A DNA stretch of 64,000 nucleotides from Chrysophaeum taylorii (Eukaryota; Sar; Pelagophyceae; Pelagomonadales; Pelagomonadaceae). Under the pieces are notes generated by a model. The model saw only the letters and a program-made list of their open reading frames with translations. It was not told where the DNA came from and did not search any database. The translations under genes were made by a program, and so were the position numbers. This document shows, piece by piece, positions 1-9,003 of this stretch (its first letter is position 1; each line of letters starts with the position of its first letter). Location of the stretch: contig JAQMWT010000575.1 of assembly GCA_029834535.1 (NCBI GenBank), forward strand, positions 62,001 through 126,000, written 5' to 3'.

Positions 1-628
1 CCACGGTCTCTCGGTGCTCGCTCGCGATCTTCGATATCACTTTCGCGTAGTCCTTCATGCTCCGCGTCGAATCCCGCGTCTCGCCGGTCTGAACCATGAT
101 AATCCGACCCCGACTACACCGGTATCGCGTCGTCGCGTGGATCTCGATTTGGACGATAAAGTCGTATTCGGGCAGCGAGTGGTACGTCATCACGCGACCG
201 TTCATGTTCGTCCCTCGCAACCCTTCGAGCATCGTCAGGTACATTTCGGTCTGGACTTTGACCGGAAAATATTTTGTCAAGCACATGGCGTCGCTCAACA
301 GCGACCTACGATCCAACCCCGGATACACCGACCCGACGTCCCCGTCGATCGCGACGAACGCACAAGACGACCCGCAGCACCGAACGACCCACCGAAAGCT
401 TCGCTTCGCGCGCGTTGCGACGGCCTTCTGGACGAATGTCTTCCTGGACGCGATTTCCTCGGCCTCGCGCATCAACGCCGTCGCCTCCTCCCATTCTACA
501 ATAGGAATGATGTCGTCGCCGCTCGTTCGCGCTCGAGGCTCGTTGTCCTCCCCGCAGATCGTCTGACGCAGTGCCTCCTCGACGCGGCTCACGTTGAAAT
601 CCAAAGTCTCCGACGACGATCCCTCCAT
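1..628 (-). CDS. Unrecognised protein, 5' part; runs off the window start
   Basis: On the minus strand an uninterrupted frame opens at an ATG at 626-628 and stays open to base 1, giving about 209 residues without a stop. The N-terminus is acidic and serine-rich (MEGSSSETLDFN). Further in are an aromatic/cysteine patch (RWVVRCCGSSCAFVAIDGD), a stretch with YPGLDRRSLLSDAMCLTKYF, and a beta-like segment (YDFIVQIEIHATTRYRC). The base use is that of the intact genes nearby. The plus-strand open frames over the same bases are antisense shadows. I do not recognise the family and see no signal peptide or membrane segment. The C-terminus lies outside the window, so length and domain content are unknown. 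Reality of the frame is fairly safe from its length and composition; function is not assignable. Confidence 0.6.
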   Translation of the reverse strand, partial: MEGSSSETLDFNVSRVEEALRQTICGEDNEPRARTSGDDIIPIVEWEEATALMREAEEIASRKTFVQKAVATRAKRSFRWVVRCCGSSCAFVAIDGDVGSVYPGLDRRSLLSDAMCLTKYFPVKVQTEMYLTMLEGLRGTNMNGRVMTYHSLPEYDFIVQIEIHATTRYRCSRGRIIMVQTGETRDSTRSMKDYAKVISKIASEHRETV

Positions 629-3047
629 ATGGCTATTTATTTTGCTTCACCCTCCCATACTATTTCTTTCTCACAAATTATTATTATTATTATTCAAGTC
701 ACCCCTACACTTCAACCATTCACTACTACCGGTATCTTCGATTGCCCTTCTCGTCGGAATGTTTTTGATCATACTCCCTCCCACACACTACAGTGGCCGG
801 CGCGCCTATCAATTATCTATCGAGCCCCATGGTATATATAGTCGGTCGGTCACTCAATCAATCATCATATGGGAGATGGGAATGGGAATGGGACCGACCC
901 CATTTGATAGGAGGGTTCAGCACCGTGTGGGACCTGGACGACGACGACAAAGCTTCGATCACGTCTCGCCAGAACAACAACAACAACAACTCATTCATGC
1001 GGAGAAATTTGTGAAAAAAAAAATCTGAGAAACACGGAAATTTCAAATTCAATAGTAAAATCGCAGTAGTAGGTAGTAGTAGTACGGGATGCCTAACCTC
1101 AAAATCTGACCTTAGTAATATTGGGGGCAGAAAATATGTTCCTTTCCCGTTCCCAGCTTCTACTCGTACTCTTCGTGTCATTGCTTTTTTTGGGGGGGTG
1201 TTGAAGAAGGTCGTCTGGGAAGAAAGTAGTAGTAGTACGCTCCTTCTTTTTTAATTAAAGAAAGAGAAAAAAACTATGTTATTGCGCATTCTCAAATCCA
1301 GGGAACGAAATGTAAAAAAAAAAAGGAAAGAGAGAAGCGAAAGAAAAAAAACTGATGCCGCCGGCCTGCCTGCTGAAATGAGAGAGAGCAACAAGGGCCC
1401 AGGAGAAGAACGGAGACAGGAGGAGAAAGTGCGACGGCGCCGATACAAACAAGAGCACGCAATCCAGTGCTAATTAATAGGGAGGCCGGAGTTAGACGGA
1501 CAGGAGAAACGTGCAGGGATTAGCAGCAGCAGCAGCAGCAGCAGCACAAAGGGCAACTCGAGACGAGCACAAGAAAAAGTCGACGAAGGAGCGGGAGATA
1601 AGGATACTGACGAGGTTATGTAAAACAGAGAGAAGACTAGGCTACTATGAAGTGACTACGCTATGCTCGTTACCCTGACAGTAGACCGCAGCCATAATCG
1701 ACGTCGTCAAGGATGACGGCAAAAGAAGCTCGGCATGAAGCTGCCATAAGCGAGACGGCATCAGTGGGAGCGCAGAAGAAGAATATGGCGTCCATAAATC
1801 GAGGAGTAGTCCAAGGGAAGAAGCCCGATCCAGTCCCTCAAAGCCGAGCAACTACAAGATGATCAAGTAGTACCATTCTGTCGAGCGACCTCGTGGGCCG
1901 GCCTTTTCTCCGGGAACTTCCGAGACTCCGACGCGCGGTCGCTTGCGCTAGGCACTGGGCTCGTCTCGCGACGCGTTTTTATTTGGGAAGCGCCAGTTTT
2001 TAGGTAGCCAGGCCACACACCCCACAACCACGATGACCTCGCTTATTCGCGAAGAGCCGATGATGATCACTCGCATACAGTATCTCCACTCGAACCGACG
2101 AGGAGGTCGTCGATGTGGCGACGAAAAAGCAGAGTCCTTCTTACACTTTACATGACTGGCGGCATCTTTAATCATCGACCTCGAGAACACTTCGCACCGC
2201 CAGATCAACACCGTCAAGTGTGCTCTCATACAGTGCTGCAAAATAAAAAAAAACAGTATTCTTAAACGGCGGCCGTCCCGCGTAAAAAAAAAATGGGGCT
2301 TTTGCGGCGGCGGCGGCGATTTTTTTTTTTTTTTGCTGCTTCTGATGCATCACAAAAAACAATCTTTGACCCAACTTCTTCGGTCAGAATATCTCCGTCA
2401 TAAAACGACAACAGACGCTTCGGACGACGCGCACTTCCACTGTTGTATAGAGCTTCTTGGAGAAGAAGGATGGCTCTAGACGGTCGTCGCGAGTGTGACG
2501 AATCAAACGTAAACAGAGAACATGTCTTGCCCCGCCTCTCGTGCACGCGCGTGATAGCGCTTTTTCGTTTTTGCACCACTTGGGGATAATTTTTTTTTTT
2601 TCGAAAGGCGAAAGAAGGGGCCGAGACAGTGCGAGTTTTACAAACAACAACAATAGTGTTATTGGTTGCTTCCGGGGGGGCTATGTTCGCAACTCGGTCG
2701 GAGTCTTGTCGTGTCGATGTCACTGAGGCAGCAGCAGCAGCACTGCTGTGGGAGCCCCCTTCATGACGCGAGCCTCCGTCGTGGCTCGTCGGTGCGGCGG
2801 CGGCGGCGGCACTGCGTCCACCATGCTCGAGCGTGTATGCGTACGCGGCGGCGGCGCTTGGGTCTGTTGGTCTCGGTCTTCTTTGTTGTGTGTGTGTATA
2901 GACCCTGCGAGCCCTTCATGTCGCAAACACCTGGCGGCCGCCACGGTCTCCGGTTTCTTTCTTTCTTTCTTTTGGCACCGCGCGCCATCACGATCAGTCA
3001 GGCCGAGGCTATGCAGGACTATACACACTGGCAGGTCGTGACTCGTG
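629..3047. other. Gene-poor AT-rich and microsatellite stretch
   Basis: No open frame here looks protein-like. It holds an (ATT)n run near 679-696, (AAC)n near 972-990, an (AGC)n run at 1522-1546, long A, T and G homopolymers (1013-1022, 1316-1325, 2327-2337, 2589-2600), and GGC-type repeats near 2300 and 2797-2815. The region separates the 5' end of the leftmost gene from the 3' end of the PH/PDZ gene, so it contains the promoter of the first and the terminator of the second, but I cannot place either. Confidence 0.5.
1522..1546. repeat. (AGC)n microsatellite
   Basis: Eight perfect AGC units in non-coding sequence. Confidence 0.9.
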
Positions 3048-4532
3048 TTATTTGAAGAACTGCGTGAGGGTGGTCGGAACTCTGGGGTCGAGGGCGAGGA
3101 GCGAGGTAAGGCCGTCGGAAGGGGGGTCGGAGGGAGGGGTGTCGGGAGACGGGGGTCGGTGGAAGTCGAGGAGGAGGGGCCTGGCTGCCGTCTTGAGGGA
3201 GCGCATGTCGGCCTCGGGGTCGGCCTTGAGGTTGTCACCGTTGATCGCGACGAGGACGCTGCCGCGGGGGGGGCGGGGGAGCTGGGGGTCGTAGTCCGGG
3301 GTGAGGCCGGCGACAACAATCTCGCGCGAGCGCGACACCGAAAAAGCGATGCCGAGCTTTGGCTTGGCGTACTCGATCCGCAGGACTTCTTGGTCCACAT
3401 CTTCCTCGTCGTCCTGCTCGAGCCAGGTCTCGAGGTCTTCGGCAGCGGTGGGAGGTTCTTGGTCGACCTCCTCCGGAGGTTGCCCGGCGACGGGAAGCAC
3501 GGTCGGAAGGACCGGGTCGGTCTCCGCGGCGAGGGCCTCGACCAGCGCTCTCCGGAGCTGTTCTCTGAAAGCGTCGCGCCACGCGTCGTCCGGCTCCTCC
3601 TCCTCCTCTGTCGGCGGCGGCGGCGGCGACGGCGGCGGTCTATGAAGACCGACGACGACGTCCTCGCGACCAGCAGTCGCCGCCGCCGCCTCTCGCCCGA
3701 GGCGTTGCTTGAGCGCGCGCTTCAAGGTCAGCTTGTCGCGCGCGAGCTCGTCTACGCGCCGCTTGCTGTCGGCGTGGCGGCGCCTCGCCTCGCGCAGCTG
3801 AGAGCTCGTCGCGGCGCAGGCCGCGTCCGCCGCGCGCTGCGCGTCCCGGGCGCGGGCGGCAGCGCTTTCGGCGTCTCGAGCTAGGCGTTCGCCGCGCGAT
3901 TTGCACCGTTCGAGCGCCTCGACGGACTCCGTAACGCGCCGCAGGAGACTCTCGTCGCTCGGGACGCCGTGGAGCGCGGCGATGCGCGTGGCCAGGTACG
4001 CGCACTGATCCTCGACGGTCTTGGCCCGCGACGCGGCGCGCCTCGTCTCTTCCGCCGCCGCGGCCAACGCCTCCTCCATTCGTTGGATGTCCGAAGCGAA
4101 GTCGTCGCGCTGCTTGCGCAAAAACTCGTTCGTCGCCTTGAGCTCGGCGTAGGTCTCGTTCTTCAAAGCGGCGTACCACCGCTCGCCGTCCGATTCGCGA
4201 GTTTTCAAGTGGAACCGGCCGCCGTCCGACCTAACCAAGTCTATCGCGACCAGTCCGTCCTCCGACAAGCCCCCGCACTCGGCGTGCGAGAACGCCTCCA
4301 CGTCCAGACACCCCAGCGCCTCCTCGTCGGCGGCGGAACCGAAATAATACAGAAGCGTCGTCGGCTTGAGGACGAAGTACCGCCTCTGCCACTGCCCCGT
4401 CGTCGGACACCGTCCCGACAAGTAACCCGCCTGCAGAGACGACGCCGCGAGCCGGCTCGCGTAGCTCGGACCCGCCCCAAGACTCTCGAGCGTGTTGTTC
4501 AACGCGCTCTCCACGAGCGACGTCAGCATCAT
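3048..4532 (-). CDS. PH domain / coiled-coil / PDZ-like adaptor protein
   Basis: A single-exon frame of 494 residues from an ATG at 4530-4532. Residues about 33-127 form a PH domain: the opening GYLSGRCPTTGQWQRRYFVL with its K/R-rich first strands and the closing tryptophan helix (ERWYAALKN) are typical. Residues about 130-280 are a long coiled coil rich in A, E and R. A proline and glutamate linker (about 300-330) leads to a PDZ-like unit near 374-460 (KLGIAFSVS, then GSVLVAINGDNL). Such proteins usually bind phosphoinositide membranes through PH and partners through PDZ; a scaffold at a membrane is the likely role, by inference. It is divergent with the oxygenase gene: the two start codons are about 144 bp apart. 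The high-GC plus-strand frames over it are shadows. Confidence 0.85.
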   Translation of the reverse strand: MMLTSLVESALNNTLESLGAGPSYASRLAASSLQAGYLSGRCPTTGQWQRRYFVLKPTTLLYYFGSAADEEALGCLDVEAFSHAECGGLSEDGLVAIDLVRSDGGRFHLKTRESDGERWYAALKNETYAELKATNEFLRKQRDDFASDIQRMEEALAAAAEETRRAASRAKTVEDQCAYLATRIAALHGVPSDESLLRRVTESVEALERCKSRGERLARDAESAAARARDAQRAADAACAATSSQLREARRRHADSKRRVDELARDKLTLKRALKQRLGREAAAATAGREDVVVGLHRPPPSPPPPPTEEEEEPDDAWRDAFREQLRRALVEALAAETDPVLPTVLPVAGQPPEEVDQEPPTAAEDLETWLEQDDEEDVDQEVLRIEYAKPKLGIAFSVSRSREIVVAGLTPDYDPQLPRPPRGSVLVAINGDNLKADPEADMRSLKTAARPLLLDFHRPPSPDTPPSDPPSDGLTSLLALDPRVPTTLTQFFK

Positions 4533-4675
4533 CAGTTGATGCTCTTATTATTATCTCGTGGTTCTACACGCCTCCATAATCATCATCCAATCCATCATCA
4601 TCGCTGACGTCAACCAGCTTGGTTTTTTCTTCTTTGGCCACCCCCCCCCCTCCCGCCGCCCGCGACAGCACACAG
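4533..4675. promoter_or_regulatory. Short bidirectional promoter with CRE palindrome and CCAAT box
   Basis: Only about 143 bp separate the ATG of the minus-strand PH/PDZ gene from the ATG of the plus-strand oxygenase gene. The gap contains the perfect palindrome TGACGTCA at 4605-4612, the classical CRE/bZIP site, and CCAAT at 4587-4591, 13 bp upstream. A bZIP-controlled shared promoter is an inference from position and motif. Confidence 0.45.
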
Positions 4676-5593
4676 ATGATGAGCTGCAAAGCCGACAACT
4701 ACAGCTTCGCGCTGGAGGACCTGGCGTGGGTTGAGCACCTGCGAGATGAGGGGTATGCCGTCGTAGAAGGTGTCGCCGCTCTCAGCGAAGTCGCCGAAGC
4801 GAAGCGGCTGTTGTGGCGGAGCATCGAAGAGATCACAGCTGCGAAGGAGAAGGACATAAAGACCTGGGACGACGACGACTGGCGGCTCCCGGCATCGGGG
4901 TTGATGCCCGAACTCGCGCAGTCCGCGGGGGCGTGGTTCCTCCGCGGGTTGCCCCGCGTTCGCTCGGCGTTTTCGATGATCTGGGGCGCGGAGGATCTGA
5001 TCTCGTCGATGGATGCGGTGATTTGCTGGAAGCCTTGGTGGATATCCGAGCGATGGACCCCGCGGACAGAGGGACTGCACCTCGACCAGAACCCCTTCCA
5101 AAAGCCCGGTCTCGACTGCGTGCAGGGCATGATTCCGCTGCGCCCGGTAACGCCGGATATTGGGGGTCTCGAAGTCGTCCCGCGCTCGCACGTCGAGAAG
5201 GACGAATGGATGGCGCGGTACGCGTGGATGGACGGCGCCGGGGACTGGTGCCCGCTCGATCGAAACGACTCGACGGCGGGCTTGCTCCTCGAGGCACGCC
5301 CCGGGGATCTTGTGTTGTGGGACTCGCGGACGATCCACGGAGGAATCGCGGGGAACGGAAAGGGGGAAGGGACCGAGCTCGCGCGCATGTCGTGCACGGT
5401 GGCGATGGTCCCGCGAGCCAAGGCGAGCGCAGACGTGCTGCGCCTTCGAGTCGAGGGGTTTCGGGAGGGCCGCGCCTTTAATCACGCGCCGCACGAGGCC
5501 GGGTCGAGCACCGGCACCGTAGCGGCGCGCTTCCCGCGCGGCTACGTCTACGTCCCCGTCGACCTTTCCCCCGAGCAGCGCGCCTTGCTCTAG
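4676..5593 (+). CDS. Phytanoyl-CoA dioxygenase (PhyH)-family 2-oxoglutarate/Fe(II) oxygenase
   Basis: A single exon of 305 residues. I chose the ATG at 4676; the frame is open further upstream to 4619 but without an ATG. The Fe(II) facial triad is visible: His135 and Asp137 in GLHLDQNPF and His221 in LVLWDSRTIHGG, followed by an arginine (ELARMSC, near 237) positioned to bind 2-oxoglutarate. The segment GLEVVPRSH ahead of the distal His is the usual PhyH hairpin. Family members hydroxylate lipids, small metabolites or halogenated intermediates using O2 and 2-oxoglutarate; the substrate here cannot be told. The length is normal and the gene looks intact. Its stop is 56 bp from the stop of the convergent alpha-kinase gene, with a (GTT)n run between them. 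No peroxisomal targeting signal is obvious: the C-terminus is RALL. Confidence 0.85.
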   Translation: MMSCKADNYSFALEDLAWVEHLRDEGYAVVEGVAALSEVAEAKRLLWRSIEEITAAKEKDIKTWDDDDWRLPASGLMPELAQSAGAWFLRGLPRVRSAFSMIWGAEDLISSMDAVICWKPWWISERWTPRTEGLHLDQNPFQKPGLDCVQGMIPLRPVTPDIGGLEVVPRSHVEKDEWMARYAWMDGAGDWCPLDRNDSTAGLLLEARPGDLVLWDSRTIHGGIAGNGKGEGTELARMSCTVAMVPRAKASADVLRLRVEGFREGRAFNHAPHEAGSSTGTVAARFPRGYVYVPVDLSPEQRALL

Positions 5594-5596
5594 GTT

Positions 5597-5621
5597 TTTG
5601 TTGTTGTTGTTGTTGTTGTTG
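5597..5621. repeat. (GTT)n microsatellite between convergent genes
   Basis: About eight GTT units fill much of the 56-bp gap between the stops of the oxygenase and the alpha-kinase genes. Confidence 0.9.
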
Positions 5622-5649
5622 CAATGGATGTGGTTGGCTTCTCGGAGGA

Positions 5650-7644
5650 CTACAGCCCGAGGCGCCGGCAGAGAGCGTTGCAGGTGTGGGTTTCGAAGAA
5701 CTGGCGAATTCCTACGGTACCCTTGTCGGTGCGGCCATTCCTGCTCTTGAAGCCCCGGGAGTGAATGACGGGGTCCGTCAGGACGAAGCCGTCGTACGCA
5801 TTCCAGACACCCTGGATGTCCACGACGAGCCTCTTTCCGTCGGTAACCGAGTGCGTGAAGTGTGAAAAGGCCTGAGGGACGTCGTCGGCCGTAGGGCGGT
5901 CCTCCTCGCAATCCTCGTCCTCGTCCTCCTCGACGATCGTCGCAGAGGAGGAGGATAAGCCGAGGGTGTTTTTGTGGACCGAAGTGTGCTGGTCGCGGAC
6001 GCGGCCGGCGTTGTTGTTCCACTTGGTGAAGCGTCCTTCGAGCTGCTTCTCTGCCAAAACGCTGACCGTGCCGCTCCCGAAGCGATCGTCGACGAGGTCG
6101 AAGACGTACGGCACCACGTACGAGACGCGCATGTCGGGAGTGCCGCCGGACCGACGGTTGAAGAGGCATGCGAGCTCGTCGGCCTCGCCCAGAATGCGGC
6201 AGAAAACCTCGTGGTAGTCGGGGTTGAAGACGAGTTCCTGATGCAAAGATTGCTTGGCGACGAGCGTCGGTCCGATCCGCCGGCAGCAAAACCGCCCTTT
6301 CTCGACCTCCGTCGCGTGAAAGACGACGCGCTCGGCGCCTTCCGCAAAGTAGCACTTCGCGTGCGCGACCCCGTCCCCCAGGGGCTCGACCTTCTCAAAT
6401 TTTTTGTTCGCCATCGACCACCGCTTCTTGGCGAGGAAAGTCTTGCCGACGTACACGTCGAACTCGGTCGCGTCTAGGCTCGCGGCGTTGAGCGCCTCTC
6501 GGCCGGCGTCGGCGCTCTGCTTTTTGAGATCCGTGCGTTTTGTGAAGGAAAGTGACGACACCCCAAAAATACCCGCCGCCGCCGAAGTGCGGAGCGTCGT
6601 GAGCGACGAGGTGAGCGAGGTGAAGGCCGTCTCGAGCGCGGCAGCGCTCAGCCCGAGCTTTTGAAACGAGCTTCGAGGCACCGCGGCCGCCATCTGCTGC
6701 AGCACGCTGTAGTTTTCCGTCGGTGGTCCGAACGCGACCGTTCCGACGAAGATGCGGTCCCGGCCGACAAGATCGCCCAGCAGTTGGATTTTCTTGACGC
6801 ACTCCTTTCGCACGAAATTCCTTATCGCGTCGCGGCACGCGGACGCCGTCGAGCACTCGCGGAGCTGCGGTTTCCCGTCCCAACGTAACGCGCCGTACGG
6901 ACGAGGCTGCCACACTTGCACGTCGTGCTCGCAGGCCATGTCGACGTGGTCCGAGGGCGAGCCGTCGGAAAGAAACATCAAAAACAGCTGCTTCTGGCCG
7001 CTCTTGGCGGCCAAGCGAGCGACGACGGCGTCGAGCGCGGGCAGGTAGTTGCCGTGCGACCGAGCGCGTCTCGTCATGCGACGTCGAAGGGCTGCGGCCA
7101 GCCCCGGAGTGAACGTCTCGTCCTCGAACACGATCTTCGCGTCGTCGCTCATTTCGATGAGCGTCACGGTCGCTTCGCGGCCCCCGAGGTGCAGCTGCGG
7201 CTGAACAAGGTCTTTGGCGAGGCAGTCGTAGACGGCCGCCGTGCGAGTTGCGTACCCCGGACAGTCCCCCGTCCGCATCGACCCCGAGTCGTCGACCACC
7301 AAAACGACGCGAGCGCCCGCCGACTCGTCGTCGTCGTCCGCGACCGCCGCGACCCCGATCCCACCGGTGTCGATCCGCCAGCTCGTCACTTCGTGCGTGC
7401 ACGTCTCGTCGGTCACGTAAACAACGCCCTTGTGTGTGAAGCGCCACCGCTTCTCGCCGTTTACCCCCGGGTTCGCACGCTCCTTCCGTCCGTACTTGAC
7501 GGCCGCCTGCAACTCGCGCCGCTCTATCTGCCGTTCGATCCGCCGCATGCGCCCGTGCGCGTGGCTTACTAACGGCACCTCGGAGGTGGCCATCTCCTCG
7601 TCGTCCAGCCCGAGTTGCGACAGCTTTTCGATCGCATCGATCAT
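5650..7644 (-). CDS. VWA domain-alpha-kinase protein (VwkA-like)
   Basis: A single exon of 664 residues from an ATG at 7642-7644. Residues about 110-330 are a von Willebrand A domain: strand VVLVVDDSGSMRT carries the MIDAS motif (D118, S120, S122) and FLSDGSPSDH holds the later acidic site. Residues about 400-664 are an atypical alpha-kinase: LVAKQSLHQE (ATP lysine region), DELACLFNRR, SYVVPYVFDL, GRFTKWNNNAG, the catalytic-region DIQGVW and LTDPVIHS, and the zinc-binding end FFETHTCNALCRRLGL with paired cysteines. This architecture is known from Dictyostelium VwkA and relatives in protists and fungi, serine/threonine kinases linked to contractile vacuole and myosin II. An acidic loop (EEDEDEDCEED) interrupts the kinase near 585. 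The gene looks intact; activity is inferred from conserved motifs. Confidence 0.9.
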   Translation of the reverse strand: MIDAIEKLSQLGLDDEEMATSEVPLVSHAHGRMRRIERQIERRELQAAVKYGRKERANPGVNGEKRWRFTHKGVVYVTDETCTHEVTSWRIDTGGIGVAAVADDDDESAGARVVLVVDDSGSMRTGDCPGYATRTAAVYDCLAKDLVQPQLHLGGREATVTLIEMSDDAKIVFEDETFTPGLAAALRRRMTRRARSHGNYLPALDAVVARLAAKSGQKQLFLMFLSDGSPSDHVDMACEHDVQVWQPRPYGALRWDGKPQLRECSTASACRDAIRNFVRKECVKKIQLLGDLVGRDRIFVGTVAFGPPTENYSVLQQMAAAVPRSSFQKLGLSAAALETAFTSLTSSLTTLRTSAAAGIFGVSSLSFTKRTDLKKQSADAGREALNAASLDATEFDVYVGKTFLAKKRWSMANKKFEKVEPLGDGVAHAKCYFAEGAERVVFHATEVEKGRFCCRRIGPTLVAKQSLHQELVFNPDYHEVFCRILGEADELACLFNRRSGGTPDMRVSYVVPYVFDLVDDRFGSGTVSVLAEKQLEGRFTKWNNNAGRVRDQHTSVHKNTLGLSSSSATIVEEDEDEDCEEDRPTADDVPQAFSHFTHSVTDGKRLVVDIQGVWNAYDGFVLTDPVIHSRGFKSRNGRTDKGTVGIRQFFETHTCNALCRRLGL

Positions 7645-7814
7645 CCCGCTTTAGTCCTAAGATAGGAGTCGTCGTCGGTCGTCGCGTAATAATGTACTTT
7701 CTTGTGTTGAACACGCCACGCGCGCCAAGAAGGTAACCACCACCTTTATTACAGATTAAGTAATAGGGTATAAAGAAACGAAATTATTATTATACTGTTT
7801 GATTTTCCTTTACT
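7645..7814. promoter_or_regulatory. Upstream region of the VWA-alpha-kinase gene
   Basis: About 170 bp between the kinase start codon and Helitron-like copy A, AT-rich at its left (TTATTACAG...AATAGGGTATAAAG). On the minus strand no clear TATA box is placed well. The kinase promoter must be this short or include the repeat. Confidence 0.25.
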
Positions 7815-8921
7815 TCTTAACTACTAATCGACAGATGTTTGTCTGTCTGTTTGTTTGTTTGTTTGTCTGTCCTAACTACTAATCGACAGATGTTTGTCTG
7901 TCTGTCTGTTTGTCTGTCCCTCGATTTAGGGTAAGGATCAGGTAGGCGCGAGAGTAAGGATCAGGTAGGCGCGAGAGCCAGACAGTGATCTTCCAAGCCG
8001 TCTACGGCGACCTCGCAGACTATTTCCACGACCCGCGGCGGCTCTTTCAGCGCGCCATTCTCACGCCCCGTCGAAACGATGTTGTCGATGCTGACAACGC
8101 CGAGCGCATGACCGCGGCCTTTTTTTCCCGGAGACGAGGCGTCGGAGTTCTTTTCGGCCGACTAGGTTGGATCGGAAGACGACGCCTCGCTCTTTACAGT
8201 CGAGTTTTTAACTCCCTGACAACCAACGGCATGCTGACTTTGATCGCGAGCTTAAAGTCTTCGCAACCTCGACCCGTCGCACGGCCACTGCAACGGTACC
8301 AGATACATGATCGATCGTGTCGTGTCACCGAGGCTCCTCCAACCTGTATCCCTCAAGCCCCACCGACGCCAAACGATCAACAAGAGCCAGAGGCAGACGC
8401 CCCGCAAGGTCGGCGTCCTCTTGCCCAAGCCCGTCTTCTGCCACGTCCAGCTCTACGTGGCTCTCTGTCGATCGGCAACCCCGAGGATATCCTCTTCTGA
8501 GTCGACGACTCCACCCTACCCCACACGTGCTGCGCAATACCGATAAGCCCCCTCCCGGCGTCTACACGCGCACGGTAGGTGAACTTACTGGGACCAGGTG
8601 AACTTACTGGGGTTTGAGATTGGGACAAGGTGAACTTAGTGACCAGGTGAACTTACTGAGACCAAGTGAACTTACAGGGGTTTTTAGAGTGAACGCGAAG
8701 GCGAGCGGCGTGTACGGATCAAAGCAGCTTAGATTGGCGGAGGTGAGAGCGACGAGCTCGAAGGAGAGTGGGGTGAGTGGATGTGAGCACGAGTGGGCTT
8801 ACACCGAACTTACTGGGGTTAGAGATTGGGACTAGGTGAACTTACTGGGGCCAGGTGAACTTACTGGGGTTAGAGATTGGGACCAGGTGAACTTACTGGC
8901 GAACTTACTGGCCTGCACTTG
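7815..8921 (+). mobile_element. Helitron-like repeat, copy A (eroded helicase end plus tandem repeats)
   Basis: The copy starts at TCTTAACTACTAATCGACAG and passes through TGTC/TGTT microsatellite. A core of about 550 bp follows whose frames match the C-terminal PIF1/Rep-helicase part of Helitrons: RAILTPRRNDVVDADNAERM resembles the domain's AILTP...DVDxxN motif, VFNSLTTNGM the EFLNSLTPSG block, and LPKPVFCHVQLYVALCR the final helicase motif. The core is split over at least three frames, so it is dead. The 3' part (about 8570-8910) is a degenerate array of GGTGAACTTACTGGG, ending GGCCTGCACTTG followed by T. Termini of TC...CTTG and a following T are roughly Helitron-like, not canonical CTRR. 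Plain rolling-circle DNA transposon debris; four copies occur in this window. Confidence 0.65.
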
Positions 8922-8927
8922 TCTGTC

Positions 8928-8984
8928 TTTAAATGTCGACTGCTAAGAGTGGGGGGTGTGTGTGGGGAGCATGAAGGATGTGGG
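8928..8984 (+). repeat. Dispersed 50-bp motif, copy
   Basis: TTTAAATGTCGACTGCTAAG, then a G run, a GTGTGTGTGG stretch and AGCATGAAGG. It is nearly identical to the inverted copy at 62572-62627. It lies between Helitron-like copies A and B. Confidence 0.7.
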
Positions 8985-9003
8985 TGGGTTAGGGGGGTTA
9001 GGG

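Noticed and set aside
14-841. 275-residue plus-strand open frame at the window start
   Set aside because: It is the antisense shadow of the minus-strand gene ending at 628: its arginine/proline-rich content and its low-complexity tail are typical of GC-rich shadows.
1948-2241. 97-residue minus-strand frame as a retroelement zinc-finger end
   Set aside because: A Cys/His pattern was suspected but the spacing does not fit any known finger, and flanking frames are non-coding.
4610-6355. 581-residue minus-strand open frame across the oxygenase and kinase genes
   Set aside because: It overlaps two recognised genes in other frames and is rich in R, P and H without a domain.
7985-8500. 171-residue frame in Helitron-like copy A as a host gene
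   Set aside because: The same sequence recurs in three other copies with different frame breaks, and its pieces match the helicase of Helitrons.
8985-9003. TTAGGG-like bases as an internal telomere remnant
   Set aside because: Only about two imperfect units with extra G; too short to support the claim.
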